DNA of 64,000 nucleotides from Oreohelix idahoensis (lineage: Eukaryota; Mollusca; Gastropoda; Stylommatophora; Oreohelicidae), in contig JAMPIV010000585.1 in NCBI GenBank assembly GCA_024509875.1, positions 1 to 64,000 on the forward strand, in the 5' to 3' direction. Position numbers and translations under genes: made by a program. Below, piece after piece: positions 11,496 to 23,589 of this stretch (positions within the stretch are counted from its first letter, which is position 1; every line of letters starts with the position of its first letter). The notes under the pieces are model-generated. The model was given only the letters and a program-made list of their open reading frames with translations. It searched no databases and was not told the DNA's origin.

Positions 11496-12178
11496 CACAT
11501 TAACTACCGAATTGAAAAACACACTGTGGCTGAATAAAATTTTTTTCCCATTTTCATCCTGTAGGTGTTTGCACAAAGTAAGCTGTAGTTTTCGTAATTG
11601 TTTACAGATTTTTATGAATTACACGCCAATTTAAAGATAAATGAATGTACTATTACAATAAGTACCATTTGTAACTCTAATAGAGGTTGTTGCTATTTAA
11701 CGGCCCTCTGATGGCCGAGGATTTGCAATATTTTCACAATTATAACTGCTTGCGCCCCATCTCTATCAAAATCACTATTTCAATCAATGTGCACACTGTT
11801 TTCACTCTTGTCCTCGTCGCTAGATCTATCAGTCAATTGTTGAAACAAGTTTCTAGCCTATTCAGCTGTTAGACGAGATGTACACGCACTTTTTGTGGTC
11901 CTATCACTAGTTGCCATGGTAAACAGTTTTACACGATTTGGTAACTAACCCAAAACGCTGAAAAATATGAACATATCAATTTTCCAGCGTTCTACAACAA
12001 CCATGCTTTGGGAATTTGTTTTCCGGTGGCAACTTAAAATCTCGAACCAGATCAGAAAGTGTTTCAGTACATTTTTCATTTATTTTATTACTAAAATTAG
12101 ATCGACGCTCTGAGCGGCTCGCGGTCCAAATGATAGGATTTCAAAAGCCGGTGCCACCGGCTCGCGATAGTTAATGTG
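11496..12178. mobile_element. TTAA-flanked piggyBac-type non-autonomous element
   Basis: TTAA at 11492-11495 and 12179-12182 flank ends of the form CACATTAACTA[C/T]CG, inverted. The element is 683 bp and has no transposase frame. A perfect palindrome AGCCGGTG-C-CACCGGCT lies close to the right end (about 12146-12162). TTAA duplication is characteristic of piggyBac-type elements. It lies between e8 and e9, ending about 65 bp from e8. Confidence 0.75.
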
Positions 12179-12245
12179 TTAAAAACTTTTTTTTTTTTTT
12201 AAATTTCACTAACCCAATACTTTCTTCACATAACAATCTTCATAC

Positions 12246-12431
12246 CTTACATTTTGCTACTACAAGGGTATTCAGAAATCTTAACTGTAAGATGCTGTCT
12301 GGGAATCCATGTAGTATAATATTGGATAAGTTCAAACTGGTTATCCTCCTTGCATGCTCTTTTTTCGCCATGGTTGCAATAATAGACTTGGGGCCATCAA
12401 TGACGATTGGATTCTCACTCATGTTAAATAT
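12246..12431 (-). CDS. LRR gene exon e8
   Basis: This exon encodes 62 residues (IFNMSENPIVIDGP to LVVAKCK), phase 0 to phase 0, with acceptor TTCCAG and donor AAG|GTATGA. It has an LRR end (IFNMSENPIVI), a non-repeat stretch (DGPKSIIATMAKKEHARR), then a fresh LRR start (ITSLNLSNIILHGFP). The protein therefore has two LRR blocks separated by a short spacer here. Confidence 0.9.
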
Positions 12432-12634
12432 CTGGAACAATTTATGTTATTAATAAATGTAATATTTTCTTCTTTTATTCACAAATACAATGCTAGGACA
12501 ACTCAAGCCTTGAAGTTTTATGGTTTACAATCTCAAGCATGCTCTGTAAAGTTCCTGGGGGGAGGTCTCTGATGTGATAAAGAAAGAATAGAACTAATGC
12601 ACCCTCAGGGATGTTAAACTAGGCAACTAATTTG

Positions 12635-12930
12635 CCCACCCCCTGCAGACCCAAGTAGAACAGTCCCAACTAAGATGGTTTGGCCATGTCTGCAGAATGG
12701 GAGAAGATCGGCTACCATGACAAGCATGGGAAACAAAGAGCCAAGGATCCAGACCCTCAGGATGACCCAGAGTCCGCTGGGAGGACAACATTAGACAATC
12801 TTTGAAGGACCGAGGACTAGAATGGAACCAGGCCAGGAGGAAGACAGCCAATAGGATAGTCTGGCACTCTCTCTTCCAAACCTCTACACCTCACGGTAGA
12901 AGGGGAACAACTAAGTAAGTAAGTAAGTAA
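12635..12930 (+). mobile_element. LINE-A 3' fragment with 12-bp target duplication
   Basis: It is flanked by GCAACTAATTTG at 12623-12634 and 12931-12942. The 296 bp match the last part of the LINE-A copy at 60070-60355 (RWFGHVCRMGEDR-type region, WEDNIRQSLKDRGLEWNQAR) and end in an (AAGT)n tail. It is a 5'-truncated insertion, the normal outcome of target-primed reverse transcription. Confidence 0.93.
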
Positions 12931-12942
12931 GCAACTAATTTG

Positions 12943-13273
12943 ACGTTGTGCATGAGGATAGCAAACCTTATCACATACAACAATGTGATACAGAAACCAC
13001 AGCTGCAAGAACATATGATGTGCAGGCTTCCTACAAGGAGACCAGCAACCGTACTGGCTACATGCTCCACAGGGAACAACATGGAAAAGGATAATGATGA
13101 ATCTAAAGCAATGAATTGTAATCTGGTGTGCTGTCCATGATTGCACAAAATAAGTTCTCATCAAATATAGGGACACTGATAGAGGGGTTATAACAAAAAC
13201 AGTCTTAAGGTGAGAACAATAAATATGCCAGAAAATGTAGTCAAAAATTACACTTGGTTGAAACAGGTGGGCT
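12943..13273. other. Intron sequence, nothing recognised
   Basis: This intron segment between e7 and e8 lies between a LINE-A fragment and a SINE. I see no coding or repeat signal in it. Confidence 0.4.
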
Positions 13274-13285
13274 TGGTAAACATTA

Positions 13286-13530
13286 AAGTTAGTTGCTTAT
13301 CCTTTACAGGACGTGGCAATCAACCCCAGCTTTTATTGGCTGTTTGTGATTTTTCTAGGCAATTTTTTCATTCAGTAGTTTGCCATTGCTTTCTGAACGG
13401 TACAGACCTTATTCCATTGTTAAAAATCCACACAAAGCGATCTGCTACCAAACCGCCTGCAGCAGGTTTCGAACCTGGTATATCTGGATTATGAAACTGC
13501 GTTCATATCCATTAGGCCACAGACGCCGAC
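13286..13530 (-). repeat. tRNA-derived SINE with 12-bp target duplication
   Basis: TGGTAAACATTA at 13274-13285 and 13531-13542 flanks the element. On the minus strand the head has A box TGGCCTAATGGATA and B box GGTTCGAAACC. The head differs from that of the SINEs at 8600 and 15323, so this is another family. Its 3' end lacks a long A tail. Confidence 0.88.
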
Positions 13531-13542
13531 TGGTAAACATTA

Positions 13543-13858
13543 CATTATTAAAATAAGTAAAGAGTCAAAATATCAAGACAGCATGTTCACAGAGGATGAT
13601 AGAATAGATACAGAAATAGAACTAAGATGTCAGAAGGTTTACCAACTGAAAACCTGCATAAGCACATACTTATTTCCATGAAGGCAAAGTGACAACTGAA
13701 CACTGGCATTTTCACATGAACTATTTGTCATCAGTGGCAAATATGGTCACTTTCTAAGGCAGCGGTTTTCAACCTTTTTGAGTCCATGGCTCCCCTGACC
13801 AACAACATTCTTTCTGCGGCTCCCCTGTGGGATAACTAGTAAAAACTCTAGTTTTTTG
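13543..13858. other. Intron; hAT-like terminal sequence trace
   Basis: At about 13760 the sequence GCAGCGGTTTTCAACCTTTTT, followed by GGCTCCCCTG, resembles the terminal inverted repeat of hAT elements (CAG-GGTT-TCAACC). I could not find the matching other end, so this is at best a fragment. Confidence 0.3.
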
Positions 13859-16290
13859 GTCTACCTCTGCCTCTCTTTCCCCGTGGATTCCAGAACAAGG
13901 ACTGCCTTGTAATGCTATCATCAGGTGTCCTCAATGTGTGCCCTATCCATCACCAGCGTCTTCTTCTCAACTCTTGTTCCACTGGCACTTGTCTGGTTCT
14001 TGTCATCAATTCCACATTTGTGACTTTGTCATACCATTTCAGTCCTTCTATTCTACGCAAGCACCCATTTATAAAAGTCTCAGAGCCATACAATAGGACT
14101 GACCTTGACATCTGAGTTGAAGATTCTTATTTTCATGTTGGACTTGATTTCTCTTGTTCTCCATGTTTCCCAATGCAATGAAAGCTCCTCTTGCTTTTTG
14201 TATTCTTATTTTGATATCACTGCCTGTCCCTCCAGCTTTGTCCATATTGCTGCCAAGATATGCGTACGATTCTACATCTTGTAGTGGTGTTTCTTCAATT
14301 TCAACCTTGTTATCATTTCTTGCATTTATTCTCATAATCTTTGTCTTTTCCCTGTGTATTTTCAGGCCCACTTGTTGTGACCTCTCATCTGGAATTTTCA
14401 TTTTTTCTTGCATCTGATTATGGTTATGGGACAGAAGAGCCAAGTCATCCGCAAAATCCAGATCATCAAGCTGTTTAGTCAGATTCCACTTCTGTTGTGT
14501 GATTTTGATGTTTTCATAACCCAATCTATTGCTAGTAAGAAAAGAAATGGAGACAAGAGGCATCCCTGTGTCACTCCAATTCTAATCCTAAAAGGTTCTG
14601 TAAGTTGTCCTTCATGAAGAACTCTGCATGTCATGTCTTCATAGGTCTTCCTTATTAAGTTAATGATCTTCATGGGAACTCCATAATGCCTCATCAATTT
14701 CCAAAGTGATTCTGTCTCCACTGTCAAATGCCTTTTCATGGTCCACGAACCCGATGTATAGCGGTGAATTCCATTCCAGACTTTGTTCAACTATTATTCT
14801 CAATGTGGCTATCTGGTCTGTACAGGATCTGTTTTGTCAAAAACCTGCTTATTCATCTCACAGTTGTTTGTCTATGGACTCTTTTAATCTCTCAAGGATG
14901 ATTCTGTTTAATACTTTTCCTGGCACTGATAGTATTCTTGTACATTATTCTTGTATAATTTGTGCACTCTTGTAAATTTCCCTTCTTAGGCAACTTGACC
15001 AGATAACCTTCCTTCCATTCTGCTGGTATTTCCTCTCTCTCCCAGACTTTGCCAAGTAGTTTGTATAATATCTCTGTAGAGGTATCAATATCTGTTTTCA
15101 TGGCCTCTGCTGGAATGCCATCTGGACCAGTTGCTTTTCCATCTTTCAGAAGCTTTATGGCTTTCTTTATTTCTTCTCTACTTGGTCGTTTACAGCTGAT
15201 TTGTAGCTCCTCTTCTGCTGGCTGGTTATCAATAAACAATACAAAAGAGAAAATAAAATGGACAAATACTAATATAAATAAAAATCAACAACTGCAAAAG
15301 ACAATAGTTATTTAAATTAAATCGGAGCCGCGCTAGCGTAGTGGTTACAACACCGCTCTGGCGACCGGGTGATTCAGGATCAAACTCGGGCGACGGCATT
15401 TGAGGATTTTTCGTCGACCGGGATTTGGATTGGATTAACTCGAGACCTGGCAAGAACATTTGAAGGAGTGTCGTCGACCAGGGACTGGCGGCTCCTGAGC
15501 TGACCCAGCTCTAATGGGTACCTCCGAAAATGGCGAGTATCTGCCTGAATGGCGAGGGACACTTGTCTCTGTACAAGAAAATAGGATACTCATGTAAAAA
15601 TCAATGTCAGGTTAGACATTAAAAATAACCTGAGATTTCGCCTCGAGTATTAGCGGGCGTACGAAAAAAAAAAAAAAGAAAACAAAAATTTAAATTAAAT
15701 ACAAAATTAGTAAATAAAATGACACTAAATACCCCAATTATAACCAATTTTCAGGTTGAACAGGGTAGACCAAGATGGAACCAGAAGAGGCAATAACGGT
15801 CAGCTGTTAAGTGCCCACTCTCCACCCATCACTTCTTCAAAACAACAACAACATTCCTTTGTTCTTTTATATTACTAAGCAATTTTCCATTCTTATCTTT
15901 TATGAGGCCATTTGCTTGCTTATATTTCCGTTAGCTTCTTTGTGTTGTTGTACAGGTCCCTCATATTTCCTTTGGCTGTAGCTTCCCCTGCTTCCCTTGC
16001 CAACTCTTCAATATACTTCCTCTTGTCTCTTTTGATGTTTCTTCTTACTTCTTTGTTTGCTTCTATGTTCACTTCATGATTGGCTTGGAGCTTCTGTTTG
16101 TGTTTTCTTGTTTTTCCTGTTTTCTATCTTGCTAATGGTTTCTGTTGTTATTCATGCTTTGTGCTGATGTTCTCTATTTCTCAGTACTTCTTCACATGTC
16201 TCATTCCATATATTTTTTACTTGTTATCAGTTGTCTTCCGTATCTGCTTCATCTTCCAGCTGTTGGAGTACTTGGTATTTGTTGGATATT
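13859..16290 (-). pseudogene. RTE-like LINE, split by a SINE
   Basis: From 16290 downward the minus strand reads a linker (RDKRKYIEELAREAG, MRDLYNNTKKL). After the SINE at 15323-15686 comes the reverse transcriptase: SREEIKKAIKLLKDGKATGP, then IGVTQGCLLSPFLF, the catalytic box FADDLALLSH, YAYLGSNMDKAGG and a C-terminal [14 protein letters not shown]. Many stops and shifts separate these blocks. No endonuclease is left, and the 3' end stops at about 13859 inside the GRGRP motif. It resembles the element at 42690-46004 in block order. Confidence 0.8.
15323..15686 (+). repeat. tRNA-derived SINE with 13-bp target duplication
   Basis: ATTTAAATTAAAT at 15310-15322 and 15687-15699 flanks the element. 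The head (A box AGCGTAGTGGTTACAAC; B box weaker, GGATCAAACTC) matches that of the SINE at 8600. The body contains two versions of a TTTGA-GA-T-TCGTCGACC module, an internal duplication. It then has CAGCTCTAATGGGTACCT, which resembles the CAGCTGTAAATGGGTATCT in the SINE at 46005. An A-rich tail ends it. It is inserted into an older LINE. Confidence 0.9.
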
Positions 16291-16916
16291 GTGACTGAAA
16301 ATGTTTCTCTTATTTCCAGATTTAAGCAGTATATAGCTGTAGACAACAGTATATGTTGAATATCTAAGAAAGAGCTGAAGAAAATCACCCAAAATTGAAA
16401 TTAGTGGCAAGCAAAAGTTTCAGTTCTGTTCTATGTTCTGCATAGTACAAAAAGGATTGATAATGATATTTTGTTTAAAGTAGAACTGCTTTATTAATAA
16501 TTAAAACTAAATGTTTTGAGTCACCAGTGCTTTTTTCTTGTCAGTGTTCCAAGACAATGCAAGCTTAAAACCACTCCAGCCCTGTTAGTGCTCTTCCCTC
16601 TTCAGTTAACACTACCAGATTTTTGCAGTAACAAACTGTATTCCTAAATTCACTCGCTTTAACATGTGTCATATATGGTCAGTGTAATTATCATAAACAG
16701 TCCAAGTAAAGTTTTTTAACATAAAATTGTATTGGTTATTATTTGAATATAAACTCGCATGATATATATGAGAGAGAGCAATTACAATAAGCTCATATAC
16801 TGTCTCAGTATAAAAGATGAGAAAAAGGAAGGGCAGAATGTTAGATGGGCCTGCGAGCCCAATTCTCGCCCCCTTGAAAATAAAGTGTTTGTTTGTTCAT
16901 TCTCTCATGTACAAAC
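16291..16916. other. Intron; third copy of the 9.4-kb repeat at 16800-16895
   Basis: Mostly unrecognised. About 16800-16895 (plus) reads GGAAGGGCAGAATG, then GCCCAATTCTCGCCCCCTTG and AAAATAAAG. It is an inverted match to the paired repeat at 9350-10195. It stops only about 20 bases before exon e7. Confidence 0.45.
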
Positions 16917-17088
16917 CTCTACGGTTTCAGGCAAATAGCTATCTACCAGCTTGTTTCCCTGGAAGTCTAACTCGTGAAGATGCTCCATAAAGTCTATAGT
17001 AGGAGGCAGACTGGTCACTTTGTTGTGTCCCAGACGAAGAACTTCAAGTGTCTGTATAAGTCTCACATCCTCTGGAATTGTAGTTACT
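16917..17088 (-). CDS. LRR gene exon e7
   Basis: One base completes a codon, then 57 residues follow (VTTIPEDVRLIQ to LPETVE). The acceptor is TTTTTAG and the donor GAG|GTTTGT. It enters in phase 2 and leaves in phase 0. It holds two LRR units (LEVLRLGHNKVTSLP, LHELDFQGNKLVDSYLP). Using the first of two adjacent AG dinucleotides keeps the frame with e6. Confidence 0.9.
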
Positions 17089-17692
17089 CTAAAAAGAAAA
17101 CCGAAACTCTTTGATAAAAATGTTCACATATTAATTACTCACATTAAAAACTTATGATATGTATTTTTCTTTGCTATGCATTAATTTGCTTTATTTCTTA
17201 TTCAAGGTTCATGCTATGCCTTTGACAGGTCAATGATGCTGAATTGTATATAACTTTGTGGAAGAATAACACCACTATATCTGCCAAAACATGATGATTA
17301 TGTCTATGAAATAAAATAAGTAATAAACATAACCAAATAATTTTTTCAGTCAATGATAATTGTGCCTTGGTATGTAAAAAAAACCAAGTTCTAGCCACCT
17401 ATTATGGTTTGTGGCTATCTTTGTAGTGTCAACTCATTTCTTTTAAGCAGTGTGTCTTCAGTGTTCACATTTGGTCTCTGTTTCTCAAGATGGTATCTGG
17501 ATCTTCTCTTTGAGCGTGACCAATCCAGTTCCAGTACCTCTAGTCTCTGAGACATGATAAACATGACTTCAGTTTGCTGTGGAAATGATCTGGTCAGAAA
17601 CTGAGAGGATTTTTCTTAAGGTCATATCAGAATGATAACCTATTTTATGAAGAGAAACAGAAATGGTATATTCAAACATAATATGACCATAC
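17089..17692. other. Intron e6-e7, nothing recognised
   Basis: This 604-bp intron is the shortest in the gene within the window. It has no recognisable transposon or conserved element. Confidence 0.5.
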
Positions 17693-17800
17693 TTGTTATT
17701 TGTTAAGTCCAGGGTTCGAAGAATCTGATGTTTTCCTAGAGAATTTTCAATCACTTCAATCTCATTATTCGCTGCTAAAATATCTTTCAGTGAGGGAATC
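17693..17800 (-). CDS. LRR gene exon e6
   Basis: This 108-bp exon encodes one completing base, 35 residues (IPSLKDILAANNEIEVI to LDLTNN) and two bases. The acceptor is CTGCAG and the donor AA|GTATGG. It is phase 2 at both ends. It holds LRR units LKDILAANNEIEVI and LRTLDLTNN-K. Confidence 0.88.
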
Positions 17801-18150
17801 CTGCAGAAAAATAAATGTTCAAGAACTTATGCACCACAATGTGGTAATTATATTTTTGTTATGTAACTGATGTAGCAATGCTAACACTGATGATTGCCTT
17901 AGTGCTAACACTAATTATAGGTATCTTAACCTTTCTTCTTCTCCTTTGCCTTTCACCTCCCTGTGGAGCAGAGGTTTTATGGTAGTTTATACTCAGTCCT
18001 CCTGTCTGGCACAATCTGTTCAAGCTCATTCTACATTTTCTGTAGCCTTTTGCTACCTGTCTCAGTTTTTTTTCTCTATGTGCTCTTGGATCTTACTCTA
18101 TTTCATCTACGAAAAACAATTCTTACAATTGAATGTGTTCATGAAATAGC
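17801..18150. other. Intron; trace of a LINE C-terminus at 17940-18080 (-)
   Basis: The minus strand at about 17950-18040 reads LEQIVPDRRTEYKLP with a stop, a decayed relative of the LINE ends at 5034 and 9185. Otherwise nothing is recognised. Confidence 0.35.
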
Positions 18151-20524
18151 TTACTTACTTACTAAGTCATTCCCCTTCTACCGTGAGGTGTAGAGGTTTG
18201 GAAGAGAGAGCGCCAGACTATCCTATCGGCTGTCTTCCTCCTGGCCTGGTTCCATTCTAGTCCTCGGTTCTTCAAAGATTGTCTAATGTTGTCCTCCCAG
18301 CGGACTCTGGGTCGTCCTGGTGGTCTGGATCCCTGGCTCTTTGTTTCCCATGCTTGTCGTGGTAGCCGAAGTGGTCGACCTGCTCCAGGACCTCTCCCAG
18401 CTTAATCTGATGTCTTCTTTCTTCTATCATATCACCATGGATTTTGTTTTAGAGCTGCTTATGACCATCCCTCTCTTCTCCAGCTCTTCCTTCCAGACTT
18501 GCAGGTTGGATTGGAGATTGCCTCTGATTTAGCAATCAGGGCAACATCATCAGCAAATGCCAGCTCTGAAATACATACCTGTCTCATCTTCCAGTACCCC
18601 ACTGAATACTTTCTTGTTCTCTCCTTACATGCCTTGATAACATCGCCCATGAGGAGTATGAAAAGATAAGGTGACAGGATATCACCTTGTCTTACACCAG
18701 TGGTGGTCCTGAACTCTCCTGACTTATGGTTTGCTGTCCTCACATAATTTCTGCAAGACTTGTAGAAGCTCTGCATAGCATGAATCAGAGATGCTGGAAT
18801 GTTCTTCCTTGCCAAACAGTCCCAAAGTTTGCTCCAGGAGACCCTGTCAAACGCCTTTTCCAGATCTATGAAACAAAGATGGATCTCACTCTTATACTCA
18901 AGGGCCTTTTCACTCAGCTGTCTGAGGTGAAGATTAGGTCTTGAGTACTTCGGTTTGCTCGGAATCCGCACTGGACCTCATCCAATTGTGGCTCAAGCTA
19001 GGCGTCAGAGTCTCTGCTCTAGGATTCTAGAGTAGATTTTACCAGGGACACTAAGAAGGGATATGTCTCTATGGTTTCCACATTATTGATTGTCACCCTT
19101 TTTGAAAATTGGTGTTATGATGGCAATCTCCCAATCCTTTGGTATGGTCTTGTTGCACGAAGCTGCCTGTAGGACCTTTAAGAGTAATAATAATGCTCCC
19201 ATGTACTTAACCATTTCTGGTGTTATACCATCATGCCCTGCTGCTTTGCCCATCTTAATTTTCTCCAGTGCTGCCTTCAGTTCTTCCATCTTTATGTCAT
19301 CTTCATCACCATTGGTTTCCTCTTCTGTGCTAGTGGTTATCATTTCTGATGCTTGACCTTGCTCACCATCAAGGAGTTCTGAGAAATATTCTTTCCATCT
19401 TTCCATTACTTCCTTCGGGGCAGTAAGCAATTTGCCTTGCTTGTCCTTTATAAATTTGAGAGGGCATTGTTTTTCCTTCCTCGTGTTCTTTAGGGTCTTA
19501 TAGAACAATTTCTGGTTTTCTTGCGCATCTTTTTCTAGCTTTTCTCCAAATTCCTCCCAGGACTTCTGTTTTGCTGCTAGCACCTTGTTCTTTGCTTCTG
19601 TTCTGAGTATCACATATTCTCTATATTTCTCTATCTGTCCTGCTGTGTTTTTAGCTCCTAAGTATTGTTTCCATGCCATTTTCTTCTCTCTTATTTTCTC
19701 TTTGACTTCCTCTGTCCACCAAGGTGTCCTCTTTCTCTTGTTCTCAAGTCAGACTTCACCACATGCTTCTGCAGCAGCTGTCTTTATGATGTCCTTGAAT
19801 TTAAGCCAGAGGTTTTCCAAGTCATCAGGTTGTTCTTCTGTGTTTCTCACCGCTGTAGCATAAGCCCCTGATATCTGGTCTTAATTTCTGGCTCTCTCAG
19901 CTTATAGGTCTTAATGCTCATTTCTCCCGTTTGTTTACTTGGTTTCTTGTGTGATGTTGGGCTGTTCCTAGGCTGAGCAACTCTTTCAGTTGTTCTTTTG
20001 ATTGTAAGCAGGTAGTGATCACTTCCAATCTCTGGCCCCCTCCAGACTCTAGCATCCCGGACATATTTGAATGAGCTCCTCCTAACAATGGCATAGTCGA
20101 TCACTGACTTCTCATTCTTTGTTGGTTCACATCTAGTGTATGCATGTATGCGCTTATGGGGGAACTTTGTGTTTGTAATGATCAGATTCTGCTCACTGCA
20201 GAATCTAAGGAGTCACTTTCCATTGTCATTGAGAGTATCTTCTCCATATCTTCCGATAACTCCACCCCATCTAGCATGGTCATTTCCAACTCTGGCATCA
20301 AAATCTCCGAGCATGATAATTTCATCTAGGCAGTCATCCACTGTCCTTTGAAGCAGCTCGAAGAATTCCTCCTTGACCTCTGCTCTCTCATCCTCATTTG
20401 GTCCATACACTATGACCAGGTTGACTATGGTTTCTCCTTCTTTTAGTTTTACAACCATAATGCGCTCCGAGACAAAATTCAATCCCTTGATACTATCTTT
20501 TTGGTTTTTGGCCACAATGCAACC
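18151..20524 (-). pseudogene. LINE-A copy (endonuclease + reverse transcriptase)
   Basis: The minus strand carries an APE-type endonuclease (MGCIVAKNQKDSIKG at 20527, VIVYGPNEDERAEVKEE, GDFDARVGND, and EIGSDHYLL). A linker follows, then a reverse transcriptase (KAAGHDGITPEMV, FIDLEKAFDRVSW, TGVRQGDILSPYLF, and the catalytic box FADDVALIAKSE). The 3' end is an (AAGT)n tail at 18151. It is 5'-truncated at 20524. Compared with the copy at 59233-60355, about 0.4 kb is missing near 18375, between GACCACTT and CGGCTACCA. Stops and frameshifts are also present. No target duplication was found. Confidence 0.88.
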
Positions 20525-21931
20525 CACTGTCGTATATTTTTGATAGGGTAATTAAGATCAATTTTGGCCCAGCCTGAATAGGACTAGAACAGGTGATAGC
20601 TCAGTGAGAGATCAGGTAAAGAAATAGATTTTTCACAAAATAAATGGTGAAAGGTAAAATCTGTCCCTGGATTTAAGAAATAATCAATCCAGCCTATCGA
20701 TTACGACTGAGATTTGTAGATCAGACAGTTTCCCTATAAATATATATTCAACCACTCACTTCTATACACACACACAGATACGTGATGACAATTAGACGCA
20801 CATACGTGAAAACTATATCTATGGAATTGGGATCTTTTGGGACAAGCTGACCGTCACATGTAAATAAAGTTTATGTAAATTTTATTTATCATAAAGAATA
20901 CAACACAACAATATTTTTGAATATCAAAATCAAAATACGATGAACATAGGTTAATGAGTTAATTACAGAGTTAGACTCATAGGTTCAATCCTCCCTCCCT
21001 CTGTTAAGACAAGATCCCATTAGAGCAGAGTTATTAACCCCCAAAAGAGTCAAAGGTTTTTACGCTATGGTCTAAAATCCCCTCTACAGTAAAGAACAGA
21101 GTTATACGTTAATCTATTCTGAAGTGAAATAGAGGAGCAGCTTTAGAGCAAATACAAAATAAGTACATGGGTTATATCCAAATAGAATTATTCTTCTCAC
21201 GCTTTCTCTTGCTCTGACAAACCTGTGATCACAAATTCAGTCTCTCTTACCTACAAAGGTGCTTTCACCACATCTGGAACAATTGCTAATGGCACCCACA
21301 GCCCATCCACGGTTGGTTGTTTGGCGAATCAAGCCCCAGTTTCTCCAACGACTAATTAATCAAATGTTGGGAAACGCTTGATTTACTCTGGTAAGTAGGA
21401 TGCTGATAAAGGTCACTTCAATTTTTGTCCAGGTAGTAAAATAATTAAGAGATCTAAATGTCACAGTGTACGTTAGCTTGGAATCTTCAATCGTTACATC
21501 GAATGTCAGGTAAACAAATCGGTTCAGGATCAATCTTCTTCACAACACATGGTCGTTATACAGGTAATGTCAATGTTTGGATTGGTAGCCACAACAGGCT
21601 GAATGTTTATGAAATTGGGAAAAGAACTCTGGATATGCTATAAGTCCAGTTATCATTTATTCTTAATATTATTTGGGTTTGTACTCTGTCTCTTTCTGGG
21701 TGTACCACGAGACCAGACAAGTCACCTTGCAAAAACCCGATATTATATCAGAATGTTCTTTGATAAAGTTTATTTCCAGTTTCATATGGAATTGAAGCCG
21801 CTGGTAAGGTTTAGGGTTTGAACCAAATACTGTATAAGGAGAAAATACAAATACTTAACAGAATATAGTATATTTCACATAGTAGATAGTATTTTTGCCT
21901 TCGCATCCCTCACAAATAAAGACTGTTCACT
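20525..21931. other. Intron, 1.4 kb, not recognised
   Basis: AT-rich sequence with no transposon protein that I can identify. It lies between a LINE-A copy and a piggyBac pseudogene. Part of it may belong to the piggyBac element, whose left end I could not locate. Confidence 0.4.
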
Positions 21932-23589
21932 TTACATCCTTTGGTGTACTGCACACTCTGCAGCATCCATCATTTTTGCTCTAACAATAACATGCTTCGA
22001 GCCCTGAAGTATTTCTATTGCATTTGACTTAATAGGGCGGCCAATTCTGGATCTCATCCTGTCATCTGCATCGGTCATCAAGTCAGCTGCTGCTTCTGTA
22101 AGCTGGTTAATTAAAATCAGCTTGAATTTTTTAAGTGACATTTTTGTGTTAGCGCCCTATGGTCGAGACAAAACATATAGAATATGTGCATTCTTGCAGC
22201 AAATCTCCACTATCCAGTGGTATATTTTATTCCACCATTTATTGCCTTTCCTTGTGTGGAGTCCATAATAACTCAACATCTGGTCAGCCTTATCACAACC
22301 ATTCATGCTCATATTGTAGCTATGGATAGTGGATGGTTTGGTTTTTTGCCTGTGTGTAATGTCTTCAGCATTTCCATTTGAAGTGACTATTACCATAGGT
22401 TTTTTTGCCTTTTTATCCTTCCATGCAGTGCACACAAGTCTGTCATCTTTAGAGACCCAGTGCCGGCTTTCCATATGTTTCAAGGAAAGACCTTTAAGAG
22501 CAAGAGGAAAACCTTTTCTTTTGGTCTGGAGTGTCCCTGTGAAATAGAATGTGTGTTCAAGAAGGAAATCAACTAAAGCTCTGGTGGTGTAATACCTGTC
22601 AGCATAGATGTGGTATCCACTTCCAATACAGCTGAGGAGGGTATTGAAGATTTTAATGGCATTGCCACTGTCAGAATCATACTCTGGATTGTATGATGTA
22701 TCTGCTCCATAGTAAGTGAGCAGATTCAGTACATATCCAGTGGCACTGTCTACCAATCCAAAACTTTGTATGTGACACTTTTTGGGCTTGGATGCATTAA
22801 ACTGCTTATATCTCCAATGCCCCTTGAAACCAATAATCATTTCATCAATTGAAATGTTTTCAAATGGTATAAAGGCACTGTTGAAATTTGAGCATAGCAT
22901 GTCCACAAAAGGCTCAATTTTGCTCTTTCCATCAGCATCTGCATCTCTCACATGAAGCATTGTGTGATATATAGCCTCAAATCTCAGTCTTTCAAACATT
23001 TTGATGTAGAAAGGTGTATACAAGCTTGGCTCTCTTGAAAAGTAGTCACATATGCTTGGTCTCTTATCCAATCCCATTGAATTAGTGACTGCAATGAATT
23101 TTAAAAATTCATGCCTATTTACAGGTTTCCAGTTGCTATGCACTGATTGTTTTTGAGCTGGGGTGTTCATCTGTACACGTCTCATGGCATATTCATTGAT
23201 GCTTGTGATTATATATTCCATCACATCATTTCTGACAAGTGCCAAAAAGCAATCCAGTGGTGTTGATGTTTCATCAACATATTCTGGGTTTATACCTGGT
23301 GCTGTTTTCGTACCTTGTGGCTTGGGGATAAATCTAAAGTTGTTTGAAGTTTTAACCGTACTTCTACCATCATCAGCAACCTGTGACCAGTCATCTAGTG
23401 TTGTAAGCCTGGCTTTCTTACCTTTCGATGGGCCAGGCTGGGGCAACGCCCTCTCGTCACCTGAATCTGAAGTGTCTGACATTCCTGCATGACTTCCATC
23501 ATCTGATAAAAAAAACTATCAGAGTCCATCAAATCATCTTCACTCTCCATTATATTTTCAAGTAATCTTAATGCTTTAGACGCAGACAT
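21932..23589 (-). pseudogene. piggyBac-type transposase, nearly intact
   Basis: A minus-strand frame of 441 codons (23482-22157) covers the transposase core. The DDD catalytic residues appear in ISIDEMIIGFKGH, IYADRYYTT and NGCDKADQMLSYY. Three lesions separate it from a full protein. A shift in a T run near 23505 parts the acidic N-terminus (MSASKALRLLENIMESEDD, start 23589). A TAG occurs at 22157-22159, with the same frame continuing as MSLKKFKLILINQLTEAA. A late shift puts a cysteine-rich end (GCCRVCSTPKDVK) in another frame near 21960. A TTAA at 23914-23917 preceded by TTTAAGAG may be the right end. The left end was not found. Confidence 0.88.

Noticed and set aside
8600..15686. Functional tRNA genes at 8600, 13530 and 15323
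   Set aside because: A and B boxes are present but no closed cloverleaf is formed, and each is followed by a SINE body and flanked by target duplications.
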